Shown one piece after another: positions 27,459-37,520 of a DNA stretch of 64,000 bases. The notes beneath the pieces were generated by a model. It made no database searches. It saw only the letters and a program-made list of their open reading frames with translations, and had not been told where the DNA came from. Origin of the DNA: Actinomycetes bacterium (GTDB lineage: Bacteria; Actinomycetota; Thermoleophilia; RBG-16-64-13); the NCBI GenBank assembly GCA_024637035.1, contig JAGXFW010000032.1:1-64000 (forward strand), read 5' to 3'. The number at the start of each line of letters is the position of its first letter. Positions within the stretch are counted from its first letter, which is position 1. The position numbers were made by a program, and so were the translations under genes.

Positions 27459-27609
27459 CGATGCGGAGACGCTTCCGATCCCACTGCCGCCCGCGTGGTC
27501 CCCGCCGCCACTTGCCTCGCACCGTGTCCCGGTATACCGTTGTCGGGAGGGTTGCGCGCGTGCTCGGCCCTTCCTTGAACCGACATCCATGACGCATCTG
27601 GGAGGGATC

Positions 27610-30588
27610 GTGCGTTCTAGACTTCCGAAGCGTTCGAACAGCTTGCATGCCATTGCGCTGGCGACGGTGGCTCTCGTGTTCCTCTTCGCGTCGGCCGCAC
27701 CGGCGCTGGGGGCATACATAGTGGGTACGCTCGCCGGGCCCGCCGTCGCGTCGGGCGACGCCGACGGCTCCGGCTCTACTGCGCGGTTCGATTGGCCCCA
27801 GGGAGTCGCCGTGGACTCTGCCGGCAACCTGTTCGTGGCCGATAGCTTCAACCATACCGTTAGAAAGATAACCCCCGCGGGAGCCGTGACGACGGTGGCC
27901 GGCACGGCGGGGGTCGCCGGAAGCGCCGACGGCACCGGCTCGGCCGCGCGCTTCGCCTATCCGAGCGCGATCGCCATCGACTCCGCCGACACCGTGTATG
28001 TGGCCGATTCCGGGAACCACACCATCCGGGTGATCAGTCCCGCCGGGGTCGTGCAGACTCTTGCCGGTCTCGCGGGCTCTCGCGGGAGCGCGGACGGCGC
28101 CGCGAGTGTCGCGAGGTTCGACTTCCCCGAGGGCGTGGCGGTCGATGCGGCGGGCGTCGTCTATGTGTCCGACTCCGGGAACCACACGATCCGCGTGATT
28201 GCAGTGGGGGGCGCCGTGAGCACGCTGGCCGGTGCCGCGGGCCAGGCGGGCAATGCCGACGGCACCGGCGCAGTCGCACGCTTCGACCACCCCTTCGGCA
28301 TCGCGGTCGATGCCGGCGGCACTCTGTTCGTGGCCGACCATGGCAACCATACGATCCGCACTGTCGACCCGGCGGGAGTCGTGGCGACGTTCGCCGGTAC
28401 GGCGGGCGTGGCCGGTGACACCGACGGCACCGGGGCCGCGGCTCGTTTCTCGATGCCGAAAGGTCTGGTCATCGACGTGGCCGGGAACCTCTTGGTGGCC
28501 GATTTCGGCAACCACACGGTACGTGCCGTCACCTCGACGGCAGTGGTGACCACGGTCGCCGGCAAGCCGGGGTCGTGGGGAAGCGCCGACGGCGACAGCG
28601 CGACGGCGCGTCTGCTGTTCCCGGGCGGCGTCGCCGTCGATACCGGCGGCTCCGCGTACATTGCCGACTCGGGGAACCATGCGGTGCGGAAGGTCGCTCC
28701 GGGTGGGGCCGTCACGACGCTTGCCGGCAAGTCGGGCATGGGAACGGACGACGGCACCGGTCCGCAGGCTCGCTTCTTCCTCCCGTATGGCATCGCGGTC
28801 GGCTCTTCGGGCACGGTGTTCGTGGCCGACACCTACAACCACACCATCCGTTCGGTGAGCCCAGTAGGGGTAGTGACTACGTTGGCCGGCACGGGCGGGT
28901 TGTCGGGCGACAGCGACGGCCTGGGTGCCGCCGCTCGCTTCGATCACCCGACGGGCATGGCCGTTGACGACACCGGCACGCTCTTCGTGGCCGACACGGG
29001 CAACCACACCATCCGAGTGATCAGCTCCTTGGGTGCGGTCGGCACTCCGTTCGGCACCGCGGGCGCCGCGGGCAGCGCCGACGGCTTGGGTCCCAACGCG
29101 CGGTTCAGCAGTCCCAAGGCTGTGGCGGTGGACGATGGAGGCACTATCTATGTAGCTGACACCGGCAACCACACCATCCGCGCCATCGATCCCACCGGCG
29201 CGGTGACGACCATCGCGGGGAAGGCGGGCGAACCGGGCACTGCCGACGGCGCGGCCTCCGACGCGCGCTTCCGCTCGCCTGCGGGCATCGCGGTCGACTG
29301 GACGGGCACCGTGTATGTGGCCGACACAGGCAACCATGCGATCCGCATGATCCTCCCCACGGGAGTGGTGACCACGCTCGCCGGAGCTCCTGGCGTGCGT
29401 GGTGCCGCGAACGGTCTCGGTTCGAGCGCACGGTTCTCCGCTCCCGCCGGCATCGCCCTCGGCGCTGAAGATGCTCTGTTCGTGGCCGACGCGGGGAACA
29501 GCGCGGTGCGCAGAGTGAGCCACATGGGCGCGGTGACCACGGTAGCCGGCCTCCAGGGCGCAACGGGCCGCGCTGACGGCGTCGGTTCCGCCGCCCGTTT
29601 CGCACTACCCTCGGACATCGCTGTGGGCCCGGATGACTTCCTCTACGTTGCCGATACCTTCAACCACATCCTCCGGAAGATAGATCCCCCGCCTGTCTAC
29701 TCCGTGTTCACGGGGAAGGACCGCTACGAGACCGCGATACTGGTGGCGAAGTCCGCCTATCCCACCGGTGCCAACACGGTGTTCCTGGTGAAGGGTGACG
29801 ACTTCCCCGACGCGTTGGCGGCGGCGCCTCTCGCGGCCGCTTTCGATGGTCCCATCATCCTGACGCCCTCCACCGGGCTGACGCAGGCGGTGCGTGACGA
29901 GCTCACCCGTCTTGCGCCGAACACGGTGTACTTCATCGGCCTGCCTGCCGCGGTGCGCACGCAGCTCGAAGCCGCGCTCCCTGGCATCACGGTGAAGTCC
30001 TTCGTGGGCACCGATCGCTACCACACCGCGGCACTCCTCGCGGAAGAGCTCAAATTGAAGCTAGGTCCGGTAACACGCGTGGTGCTCGCCTCCGGGGACA
30101 AGTTCCCCGACGCGCTCTCCGTAGCGCCACTGGCGGCCAAGAAAGGCTGGGCCATCGTGCTCACCCCTCAGAGCGGGCCGCTTCCCGCCGTCACGGCGGC
30201 GGCCATCCAGTCGCTGGGGGTGAGCTCGGCGCTGGTCGTAGGCACCTACGTCAAGCCGGCGGCGCCTGTGACCGCCACCTCTCTCGTGGGCACCGATCGC
30301 TACCACACGAGCGCTCTCATCGCGGCGTACGGCGCCGCGCAGGGACTCTCCTTCTCGCACATCGCTCTGGCTACCGGTGAGAACTACCCCGATGCTCTGG
30401 TCGTGGGCCCGTACCTCGCGATGGACGGGGGGATCCTGCTGCTGACCCAGTCCACAGGAGTGCCGACCGGCATCGGCGACGTGCTGACCGGCCACGCTGT
30501 CGAGATCAGGTTCGTGGACTTCGTCGGCCTGGGCGATGCCATCATCGCGAAACTCAAGGCGAAGGTGGAGCCCCTAGCGGGGCCGTGA
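27610..30588 (+). CDS. Exported protein with 12 NHL repeats and three cell-wall-binding repeats
   Basis: A 992-residue secreted protein. A signal peptide (about 1-34, ending ALG-A) is followed by twelve about 57-residue NHL-type repeats, each with a variant of GVAVDxxGxLFVADxxNHTIR. Twelve copies would build two six-bladed propellers or one large one. The last about 290 residues hold three cell-wall-binding repeat 2 units, recognisable by GKDRYETA, GTDRYHTAAL and GTDRYHTSAL. These anchor proteins to secondary wall polymers in Gram-positives. GTG 27610, with GGGAGGG upstream, is preferred over the ATG at 27589. The ligand or enzymatic activity, if any, is unknown. Confidence 0.88.
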   Translation: MRSRLPKRSNSLHAIALATVALVFLFASAAPALGAYIVGTLAGPAVASGDADGSGSTARFDWPQGVAVDSAGNLFVADSFNHTVRKITPAGAVTTVAGTAGVAGSADGTGSAARFAYPSAIAIDSADTVYVADSGNHTIRVISPAGVVQTLAGLAGSRGSADGAASVARFDFPEGVAVDAAGVVYVSDSGNHTIRVIAVGGAVSTLAGAAGQAGNADGTGAVARFDHPFGIAVDAGGTLFVADHGNHTIRTVDPAGVVATFAGTAGVAGDTDGTGAAARFSMPKGLVIDVAGNLLVADFGNHTVRAVTSTAVVTTVAGKPGSWGSADGDSATARLLFPGGVAVDTGGSAYIADSGNHAVRKVAPGGAVTTLAGKSGMGTDDGTGPQARFFLPYGIAVGSSGTVFVADTYNHTIRSVSPVGVVTTLAGTGGLSGDSDGLGAAARFDHPTGMAVDDTGTLFVADTGNHTIRVISSLGAVGTPFGTAGAAGSADGLGPNARFSSPKAVAVDDGGTIYVADTGNHTIRAIDPTGAVTTIAGKAGEPGTADGAASDARFRSPAGIAVDWTGTVYVADTGNHAIRMILPTGVVTTLAGAPGVRGAANGLGSSARFSAPAGIALGAEDALFVADAGNSAVRRVSHMGAVTTVAGLQGATGRADGVGSAARFALPSDIAVGPDDFLYVADTFNHILRKIDPPPVYSVFTGKDRYETAILVAKSAYPTGANTVFLVKGDDFPDALAAAPLAAAFDGPIILTPSTGLTQAVRDELTRLAPNTVYFIGLPAAVRTQLEAALPGITVKSFVGTDRYHTAALLAEELKLKLGPVTRVVLASGDKFPDALSVAPLAAKKGWAIVLTPQSGPLPAVTAAAIQSLGVSSALVVGTYVKPAAPVTATSLVGTDRYHTSALIAAYGAAQGLSFSHIALATGENYPDALVVGPYLAMDGGILLLTQSTGVPTGIGDVLTGHAVEIRFVDFVGLGDAIIAKLKAKVEPLAGP
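27720..29690 (+). repeat. Twelve about 171-bp coding repeats (NHL blades)
   Basis: The NHL-coding part is a tandem array of about 171-base units that repeats at DNA level, for example the recurring GGCAACCACACCATCCG segments. Units are diverged rather than identical, so this is not a recent expansion. It could still recombine or confuse short-read assembly. Confidence 0.7.
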
Positions 30589-30636
30589 TCCCGGGCGGCT
30601 ATTCGCCGGCCCAGATGTGTGTCTCGCCAGGTCGGT

Positions 30637-32589
30637 TCAGCGAGCGAGGGCAGCCGCGACCCGCGTAGCGAGCGTCGCTGGGTGGAAGGGCTTCTCCAGC
30701 AGATCAGTGCCCGGAGGCAGGATGCCCTGGCGTGCGATGGCATCCTCCGCGTACCCAGACATGTAGAGCACACGCAGATCGGGTAGACGCGACCGGATCT
30801 TGTTGTAGAGCTGCATCCCGTTCATGCCTGGAAGGACTACATCGGTCACCAGGAGGTCGATCTCCCATCCGCAGTCCTCCAGACAGGTGAGGGCTGCGGT
30901 GGGCGAATCTGCGTCGAGCATCTCGTATCCGGCCTTCTTTAGTACGCGTGCCGTCAGTCTGCGCACGTTGGCCTCGTCCTCGACCAAGAGTACTCGCCCC
31001 CTGTTGACATAGGCCGGTGGCTCCGGAATGAGAGCTTCGTCTGCCACCGGTACGTCTGTTCGTGGGAGGTAGACGCGCAACTCGGTGCCCTCTCCCAACG
31101 CGCTGTCGACCTCCGTGAACCCGCCGTGTTGGGCCACGATCCCGTAGACCGTGGCTAATCCAAGTCCGGTCCCCGTGCCGCGGGGTTTGGTGGTGAAGAA
31201 TGGCTCGAAGATCCGCTCTTTCAGCTCCGGCGTCATGCCCTGACCGTTATCCCTGACCCTCAGAACGGTGTACGGTCCGGAAGCAGGGTGCCCATCGGTG
31301 AGCAGGTGGCGGGAGGTGGGATCCAGCGTCTCGTTCGAGGTGCTGATGGTCAGCCGCCCGCCGTCCGGCATGGCGTCGCGGGCGTTGACGACGAGGTTCA
31401 AGACGACTTGGTCCAACTGGCCGGGATCGATGAGCACGGCCCAGGTGTCCTCGTCCAGCCGTAGTTCGAGTTCGACGCCCGCCCCGACCAACTGAGCGAG
31501 CACCATCTTCAGGTCCGCGAGGTACACGGACGGTTTGATGGCGTGCGGCTGTGTGATCTGGCGTCGACTGAGCGCCAGCAGCTGACGGGTCATCGCCTGA
31601 GCGCGTTCAGCGGCCCGGCGGATCTCGTCGACGTCATCGCGGGCTTGATGGTCGTGTTCCAGCCGTTCCCTGGTGAGATGCGCGAACCCAAGGATGGCCG
31701 TGAGCATGTTGTTGAAGTCGTGCGCGATCCCACCGGCGAGGCGACCGATGGCTTCCATCTTCTGCGATTCACGCAGGCGGATCTCCAGCTCCTCCCGCAT
31801 CTCGCCCTGCGCCACTCGCTCCATTTCGGCCGCCAGAAGGGCCCGGGTCTCGGTCTCCAGGCGGACATTGACCGAGCGCAGCTCACCGTGGCTTTCGTGC
31901 AACGCTTGGTACGCTTCGCGACTCCGCTCCATAGCGGCTCTCAACTCGGCCAGTACCCCGCCGACTATCATCGACCCAGCGAATCCCACGAAGCCGAAGT
32001 TCGCCCCTGTCGCCAGCCAATCCGCCACGTGCATCTTCCCTGGGGTCATTGAAGGGCCGGTGTACGAAGCCCAGAGTGCGATGCCGAGGACGACGACCAG
32101 ATTGCAGAAGGTGGAAGCCCACATTCCGGTACGGTCGAAGAGTACCGTGGCGAGGAACGGGGCGAACACCAGCCAGACCGTGGCTCCCCCGATCCTGCTG
32201 GATGCGATGAGTAGGCCGAATCCCAACACGTGGATAGTGGTGACGAGCGCGACACCCCGAAGTCTGGGAGAGACTTTGGGGTTGAACGTCACGAACACCA
32301 GCGTGGAGTAGACGAGCAAGTCGATGACGACCATGCCCCATTCGTGGGCATATATTCCGAACAGGAGACTGGGGAGCATCGGCACGAGCCCAAGCGGGAC
32401 TAGCGTCTTCATGAGCGTTTCGAGCACGCGGTTCCGCCAGGCGTCGAGGTCCCCCTCGATGTCGATAGGGGGGAGGCCGGCGCTCTTCTTGATGATGTCC
32501 CCGAGACCCACGAATACGACTCCCGATGTGCCCATAGCGGGGCGGTCTGCGGAAGCAGACTGTTTCGCCCGAGTTCGCCTTCTCTGCAC
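30637..32589 (-). CDS. Orphan hybrid histidine kinase with C-terminal receiver
   Basis: A 650-residue sensor kinase. About five or six membrane helices (64-215) form the input module, with no extracytoplasmic domain. A coiled coil (about 216-280) leads to a HisKA-type dimerisation domain with H290 in GGIAHDFNN, an HATPase domain (N403 in [13 protein letters not shown] at 471-478) and a receiver domain from about 531 with D583 as phosphoacceptor. No separate response regulator or DNA-binding output lies nearby, so its target is unknown. GTG 32589 and ATG 32535 are both possible starts, neither with a convincing ribosome binding site. Confidence 0.9.
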   Translation of the reverse strand: MQRRRTRAKQSASADRPAMGTSGVVFVGLGDIIKKSAGLPPIDIEGDLDAWRNRVLETLMKTLVPLGLVPMLPSLLFGIYAHEWGMVVIDLLVYSTLVFVTFNPKVSPRLRGVALVTTIHVLGFGLLIASSRIGGATVWLVFAPFLATVLFDRTGMWASTFCNLVVVLGIALWASYTGPSMTPGKMHVADWLATGANFGFVGFAGSMIVGGVLAELRAAMERSREAYQALHESHGELRSVNVRLETETRALLAAEMERVAQGEMREELEIRLRESQKMEAIGRLAGGIAHDFNNMLTAILGFAHLTRERLEHDHQARDDVDEIRRAAERAQAMTRQLLALSRRQITQPHAIKPSVYLADLKMVLAQLVGAGVELELRLDEDTWAVLIDPGQLDQVVLNLVVNARDAMPDGGRLTISTSNETLDPTSRHLLTDGHPASGPYTVLRVRDNGQGMTPELKERIFEPFFTTKPRGTGTGLGLATVYGIVAQHGGFTEVDSALGEGTELRVYLPRTDVPVADEALIPEPPAYVNRGRVLLVEDEANVRRLTARVLKKAGYEMLDADSPTAALTCLEDCGWEIDLLVTDVVLPGMNGMQLYNKIRSRLPDLRVLYMSGYAEDAIARQGILPPGTDLLEKPFHPATLATRVAAALAR

Positions 32590-32659
32590 TATCGGCTCGT
32601 GGACGCGTCATCTGTAGGCCGGGAAGCGTTCCGTTCAGGCGCGGCCCGTGATGCGTGTG

Positions 32660-33061
32660 CTACTCGTCCCTCAGAATGCCGATCGCTCGGATCTCGTCAT
32701 TGGTCAACATGACTATGGTCATGGTGGGCGCATCGGTGGAAGTGGCGTGCAGCTGAGCCACGTTGATGCCGGCGTCGGCGAGACGACGGGCTATCGCAGC
32801 GAGCTCCCCGGGCCGGTTGTCGACCTCGGTGACCACCACGGGGACGAGGCCCACCTCGCCGCCCAGGGGTGCGAGGGCCTCACCGGTGAGGCGGTTGTCG
32901 CTGGTGAGAAGGAGGAACTCGGCGGTGTCCCCCTTATCGTAGGCGCCGATGGCAGTGATGTTCACGCCCGCCGCCAGTAGGGCACCGGTGACGTCGGCGA
33001 GAAGGCCGATGCGGGTCGGTGCCTTGAACAGGATCTCGTTGCGTATCTCGGCTTTGGCCAT
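32660..33061 (-). CDS. Tandem ACT-domain protein
   Basis: A 133-residue protein made of two ACT domains: residues about 8-65 (FKAPTRIGLLADVTGALLAAGVNITAI) and 70-128 (VDNRPGELAAIARRLADAGINVAQL). ACT domains bind amino acids and control metabolic enzymes, but no catalytic domain is attached. Stand-alone proteins of this type are common in Actinomycetota and their roles are mostly unknown. GGGAGG lies six bases before ATG 33061; the upstream open frame is ignored. Confidence 0.85.
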   Translation of the reverse strand: MAKAEIRNEILFKAPTRIGLLADVTGALLAAGVNITAIGAYDKGDTAEFLLLTSDNRLTGEALAPLGGEVGLVPVVVTEVDNRPGELAAIARRLADAGINVAQLHATSTDAPTMTIVMLTNDEIRAIGILRDE

Positions 33062-33166
33062 GACAAGCCTCCCGTCGCTGCGTGCATGGGTGCGGATGAT
33101 GTTAGATGGTTCATACCGCGGATGCGGCAACTCTAGTCTGGAGGGGAGGAGCGCCGGCCGGGCGTA

Positions 33167-33445
33167 CTACTGGAGCATCCTGAATACGCCCCAGGCTGCC
33201 AGCGCGCCACCGGCCAGCAGGAGGAAGACCGCCCGTACCACGACGTCCAGACGATGAATCCCCATGCGGAAGGCAAGGCTGGGTTTGAGGGGCCACCACC
33301 CATAGCGCCACGCATTCCCTTGCGCGTACCGGGCCCATTCGGCCAGCGAAGCCCTGTAGATGATGAACACGATCCCCAGCACCATCAGGACAACGCCGAC
33401 CCAGAGCTGGAACGCAGGCAGTGTCCCCACCACGAACGCTGCCAC
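33167..33445 (-). CDS. Small two-helix membrane protein
   Basis: A 92-residue protein with hydrophobic segments at about 1-30 and 68-90 separated by a Trp/Arg/Tyr-rich cytoplasmic stretch (WARYAQGNAWRYGWWPLKP). No family recognised. The hydrophobic frame continues upstream of GTG 33445 (AAFLIQAATIAGL) to a stop near 33508 without an ATG, GTG or TTG, so the true start is uncertain. Confidence 0.55.
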   Translation of the reverse strand: MAAFVVGTLPAFQLWVGVVLMVLGIVFIIYRASLAEWARYAQGNAWRYGWWPLKPSLAFRMGIHRLDVVVRAVFLLLAGGALAAWGVFRMLQ

Positions 33446-33627
33446 CAGCCCTGCGATCGTGGCTGCCTGGATCAGGAAGGCGGCTTTCCACCCCCGAGAC
33501 GTAGGTCACTCGCTCCTATCGACGAGACGGTTCTTTCCGCCACCGATCGTATCAAGGGGAGTCCGCGCGAATCCATGGCACACTTTGCGCGGCGAGAGTC
33601 CCCACCTTCGGGACGCCGGGTGGCGCC

Positions 33628-33843
33628 GTCAATTGGGCTCCACCTGGATCGAGGCTTGACCCGCCCGGTGGCGCGACAGGTTCCAGGACCTCCAGCCACC
33701 GGTCAGCATCAATACCCCCAGCACCGCCACAAGCCATACGAGCATCGCCCCGGCGTAGACGCGTGACTCGGTGAGACCGAACGCCGACCGGTGGAGAAGA
33801 AGACGCAGCGCGGCAGAGGCGGCTATCGCCCCGAGTAGCCCCT
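33628..33843 (-). pseudogene. 5'-truncated membrane-protein remnant (DUF4173/4153-like)
   Basis: The minus strand reads about 71 codons, including RSAFGLTESRVYAGAMLVWL and VAVLGVLMLTGG, to a TGA at 33630-33628. This resembles the end of a large DUF4173/DUF4153 membrane protein, where a GLTE-R-Y segment precedes a membrane helix. The frame is closed by TAG (33846-33844) and has no good start, and the remnant begins 12 bases after the VOC gene stop. The family call is by pattern only. Confidence 0.4.
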
Positions 33844-33855
33844 AGGAGGCTGCTA

Positions 33856-34284
33856 CTAACCCTGGTCGGCGTCAGCGGGCGCTTTGATCGAACTGATCTC
33901 CAGCAGGTGCCCGTCAGGGTCGCGGAAGAACGCCCGGGTCTCCCAACCGCTCTCGACGGGAGGCGTGAGGAACACTGCACCTCGGGACCGAAGAGTCTCA
34001 TACGCGGCTCGGCAATCGGGCACGCGGAGGGTGAGCTCATGGGTCGCCGTGTCCGGATCGGACGGAGGAGCGAAGGTGACGGTGGGCTTGTCCGGGGTGG
34101 GGTCCCCGCCGGTGACCAGCAGCAGCCAGCTGCCTTGGAACTGCAGCACGCAGCTCGAGCCGCCGTACTCGCGGTAGACTGTCGAGCCCAGCACGTCGCG
34201 GTAGAAGTGCTTGGAGCGTTCCACGTCGCTCACCACGAGGAGGATCGTGAGTTCGACTCCGTCGACGGGGAAGGGTTGCGTCAT
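33856..34284 (-). CDS. VOC-family (glyoxalase/bleomycin-resistance) protein
   Basis: A 142-residue protein with the vicinal-oxygen-chelate fold: LTILLVVSDVERSKHFYRDVLGSTVYREYG at the start and AFFRDPDGHLLEISS at the end. The E of LLEIS and H of HELTLRV are at expected metal-ligand positions. The family covers glyoxalases, dioxygenases and antibiotic-binding proteins, and the function here cannot be assigned. GGAGG precedes the ATG. Confidence 0.88.
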   Translation of the reverse strand: MTQPFPVDGVELTILLVVSDVERSKHFYRDVLGSTVYREYGGSSCVLQFQGSWLLLVTGGDPTPDKPTVTFAPPSDPDTATHELTLRVPDCRAAYETLRSRGAVFLTPPVESGWETRAFFRDPDGHLLEISSIKAPADADQG

Positions 34285-34394
34285 CGTCGCCTCCGCTCAG
34301 TCTGTCCTCTGATGGATACAGCGGCCTGTTCCCGCGAAGAACGCGACGGCAAACTCGTCCGGGTTGGGCATTCCCGTCTTCCGTCCGACCCCGA

Positions 34395-34403
34395 TGGTAG
34401 AAT
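34395..34403 (+). promoter_or_regulatory. Extended -10 promoter of uvrA
   Basis: TGGTAGAAT (34395-34403), with no -35 match. It ends 10 bases before the uvrA ATG, so the leader is only about 3-4 bases. The same 9-mer precedes gap. Confidence 0.55.
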
Positions 34404-34413
34404 CTGATTCCCC

Positions 34414-37371
34414 ATGAGCACCAGCGACCTTGTCATCGTCGGCGCGCGGGAACACAACCTGAAGGACATCTCCCTCCGGCTGCCCCGCGACCGCTTCATC
34501 GTCATCACCGGCCTCTCGGGGTCGGGTAAGTCGAGCCTCGCCTTCGACACGATCTACGCCGAAGGTCAGCGGCGCTATGTGGAGAGCCTCTCCTCGTACG
34601 CCCGCCAGTTCCTGGGGCAGATGGACAAGCCCGACGTCGACTCCATCGAGGGTCTCTCGCCGGCCATCTCCATCGACCAGAAGACCACGTCGCGCAACCC
34701 GCGCTCCACCGTGGGCACGGTCACCGAGGTCTACGACTACCTACGCCTGCTGTACGCGCGCATCGGTCAGCCGCATTGCTGGATCTGCGGGCGCCTGATC
34801 GAGGGTCAGAGCCGCGAGCAGATCGTCGAGCAGATCCTGAGTCTGCCCATGGGCGCGAAGTTCGTGCTGCGCGCTCCCGTGGTCCGAGGTCAGAAGGGGT
34901 GGCACAAGGAGGTCTTCGAGCGCATCCGCCAAGAGGGTTTCGCGCGCATCGAGATCGACGGCACGCAGTTCGTCATGGACGAGGCTCTGCCCGAACTCGA
35001 CAAGAACGTGCGCCACGACATCAGCATCGTGGTCGATCGGCTGGTGATGAAGGAGGGTGTGCGGCGCCGGCTTTCGGAGTCGGTCGAGACCGCCCTGAGC
35101 GAAGCCGGCGGTCTCCTCGAGGTCGACGTGTTCAACGGCTTCCCCACGGACCGTCGCGATGATGATGTCCGCCATGATGACGAAGACCGCCAGGACGAAG
35201 AAGACCGGGGAGGCGCGAGCGCACCGAAGCCGGCGTCAGCCGGTCGTCCATCCACCCTGCTCTTTTCCGAGAACCTGGCCTGCCCCGAACACGGGGTCTC
35301 TCTGCCCGAGATCGAGCCCCGCATCTTCTCGTTCAACTCGCCCCACGGCGCGTGCAGTTCTTGCGGCGGCCTCGGCTCGCGGCGGGAGATCGATCCGGGG
35401 TTGCTCATCGGGAACCCCTCGCTCTCGATCGCAGAAGGGGTCGTGCTTCCCTGGAGTGGTACATCCTCCGAGTTCTACGAGCAGATCATGCAGGCGATCG
35501 TCGAGAAGTACGAAGCCTCGCTCGATACGGCATGGGAAGACTTGACGCAGAAGGTGCGCGATGTCGTGCTCTACGGCACGGGCGACGACAAGCTCTACAT
35601 CTCTTTCAAGAACCGGCGCGGTATCCACCGCAGCTACATGACTCGCTTCGAGGGCCTCGTGCGCAACCTCGAGCGCCGGTATCGCGAGACCGACTCCGAG
35701 TACATGCGCGGCCGCATAGAGGAGTACATGGCTGAGGTGCCGTGCGCAGCGTGCAAGGGGGCGCGTCTCAAGCCGCAGAGTCTGGCGGTGACGGTTGGGG
35801 AGAAGAGCATCCACGATCTCAGCCTGCTGCCGGTCACCGGGGTGGTGAGCTTCCTCAGAGATCTCGAGCTCACCGAGCGCGAGCGACTGATCGGGGGCCG
35901 TATCCTCAAGGAGATCCGAGAGCGGCTTTCTTTCCTCGAGTCGGTGGGTGTGGGCTACCTCAACCTGCACCGCAACGCGGGCACACTCTCGGGCGGCGAA
36001 GCCCAACGCATCCGCCTGGCCACCCAGATCGGCTCGAGCCTGGTGGGCGTGCTCTACATCCTCGACGAGCCCTCCATCGGTCTGCACCAACGCGACAACA
36101 AGCGTCTCATCGAGACCTTGCTGCGGCTGCGCGACCTGGGCAACACCGTGATCGTGGTGGAACACGACGAAGAGACCATGCAGACGGCCGACCACATCGT
36201 CGACATGGGGCCGGGAGCAGGCGAGCACGGGGGAGAGGTGGTCGCAAGCGGTTCGTTGGCCGACGTGCTGGCCGAGCCTCGCTCCGTCACGGGCCGCTTC
36301 CTTTCGGGGGAACGTTCCATCGCCGTGCCGGCCACCCGACGACAGGGCCGCGGCGAGATCATGGTGCGCGGGGCGCGACAACACAACCTGCGCGGCATCG
36401 ACGTGCGTATCCCCACGGGCATGTTCGTGTGCGTCACCGGGGTGTCGGGTTCGGGCAAGTCGACCCTGGTGAACGACATCGTGTACCGCAGCCTGTCGAA
36501 CTTGGTGAACCGAGTGGCGGTGCGCCCCGGAGACCACGACCGCATCGAGGGCATACAGCAGCTGGACAAGGTCATCGATATCGACCAGTCGCCCATCGGT
36601 CGCACGCCGCGCTCGAACCCAGCCACCTACACGGGTGTCTTCGACCACATCCGCGAGCTCTTCACGCAGACCAAGGAGTCGAAGGTGCGCGGCTACAAAC
36701 CGGGCCGCTTCAGCTTCAACGTCAAGGGCGGGCGATGCGAGTCGTGCCGGGGGGACGGCAACCTGAAGATCGAGATGCACTTCCTGCCCGACATCTACGT
36801 GCCGTGCGAGGTGTGCCACGGGCGTCGGTACAACCAGGAGACGCTGGAGGTGCGCTTCAAAGGCAAGAACATCGCCGAGGTTCTTGCCATGTCCGTCGAG
36901 GAAGCACTCCCGTTCTTCGAGAACCAGCCGAAGATCAAGCGCCGCCTGCAGACGCTGCACGACGTGGGCCTCGACTACATCAAGCTGGGTCAACCCTCCA
37001 CGACGCTCTCGGGCGGGGAGGCTCAGCGGGTGAAGCTGGCCACCGAGTTATCGAAGGTGGCCACGGGCAACACCCTCTACATCTTGGACGAGCCCACCAC
37101 CGGCTTGCACTTCGCCGATGTGGAGAAGCTGCTGGTGGTGCTCCAACGTCTGGTGGACGCGGGCAACACCGTCTTGGTGATCGAGCACAATCTCGACGTG
37201 ATCAAGTGCGCGGACTGGATCATCGACCTGGGCCCCGAAGGCGGCGACGCGGGTGGGCTGCTGATCGCCGAGGGCACGCCGGAGCACGTGGCAGAGGTGG
37301 CGGCGAGCCACACCGGTGAGTTCCTGAAGCGGGTGCTCGCGGGGCGCGGCGCGGTCGTGGCCGACTCGTGA
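34414..37371 (+). CDS. uvrA: Excinuclease ABC subunit A
   Basis: A 985-residue damage-recognition ATPase of nucleotide-excision repair. The two ABC modules have Walker A motifs GLSGSGKSS (N-terminal) and GVSGSGKST, and two signature segments [14 protein letters not shown] and [14 protein letters not shown]. The C-terminal zinc finger is CESC...CEVC, and another set of cysteines lies in the insertion module. A charged insert rich in Asp, Arg and His (about 247-278, [20 protein letters not shown]) is not part of the usual sequence. uvrC lies 8 kb downstream; uvrB is absent from the window. Confidence 0.98.
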   Translation: MSTSDLVIVGAREHNLKDISLRLPRDRFIVITGLSGSGKSSLAFDTIYAEGQRRYVESLSSYARQFLGQMDKPDVDSIEGLSPAISIDQKTTSRNPRSTVGTVTEVYDYLRLLYARIGQPHCWICGRLIEGQSREQIVEQILSLPMGAKFVLRAPVVRGQKGWHKEVFERIRQEGFARIEIDGTQFVMDEALPELDKNVRHDISIVVDRLVMKEGVRRRLSESVETALSEAGGLLEVDVFNGFPTDRRDDDVRHDDEDRQDEEDRGGASAPKPASAGRPSTLLFSENLACPEHGVSLPEIEPRIFSFNSPHGACSSCGGLGSRREIDPGLLIGNPSLSIAEGVVLPWSGTSSEFYEQIMQAIVEKYEASLDTAWEDLTQKVRDVVLYGTGDDKLYISFKNRRGIHRSYMTRFEGLVRNLERRYRETDSEYMRGRIEEYMAEVPCAACKGARLKPQSLAVTVGEKSIHDLSLLPVTGVVSFLRDLELTERERLIGGRILKEIRERLSFLESVGVGYLNLHRNAGTLSGGEAQRIRLATQIGSSLVGVLYILDEPSIGLHQRDNKRLIETLLRLRDLGNTVIVVEHDEETMQTADHIVDMGPGAGEHGGEVVASGSLADVLAEPRSVTGRFLSGERSIAVPATRRQGRGEIMVRGARQHNLRGIDVRIPTGMFVCVTGVSGSGKSTLVNDIVYRSLSNLVNRVAVRPGDHDRIEGIQQLDKVIDIDQSPIGRTPRSNPATYTGVFDHIRELFTQTKESKVRGYKPGRFSFNVKGGRCESCRGDGNLKIEMHFLPDIYVPCEVCHGRRYNQETLEVRFKGKNIAEVLAMSVEEALPFFENQPKIKRRLQTLHDVGLDYIKLGQPSTTLSGGEAQRVKLATELSKVATGNTLYILDEPTTGLHFADVEKLLVVLQRLVDAGNTVLVIEHNLDVIKCADWIIDLGPEGGDAGGLLIAEGTPEHVAEVAASHTGEFLKRVLAGRGAVVADS

Positions 37372-37520
37372 TCCGCCCGCCGCCCGGCGATGTCCGCCCG
37401 GGCAACGCTCGAGGAGTGAGAAGGGTGGTTCGCCCGCCTCGACTACGCAGCGTGGTTGCGCCGCCGAGGCCGGAGTACTAGCGGAGGCCGGGCCGCGATC
37501 GGGCCAGCCGCACGCCGCCC

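Noticed and set aside
27139-29523. A 794-codon minus-strand open frame
   Set aside because: It is the antisense shadow of the NHL repeat gene, with His/Arg/Gly-rich composition, and it runs through the tRNA-Ala gene.
27720-29690. Regular repeats as a CRISPR array
   Set aside because: The about 171-base units are coding and in frame throughout, diverged, and encode NHL blades. No cas genes are present.
34328-34342. GTTC-N7-GAAC before uvrA as a possible SOS box
   Set aside because: The Gram-positive LexA site is GAAC-N4-GTTC; here the half-sites are in the opposite orientation and spacing, so it is not a convincing SOS box.
35236-37319. Long alternative frames across uvrA, 585 codons on minus and 525 on plus
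   Set aside because: Both lie within a complete uvrA with all motifs, and their translations are Arg/His-rich shadows.
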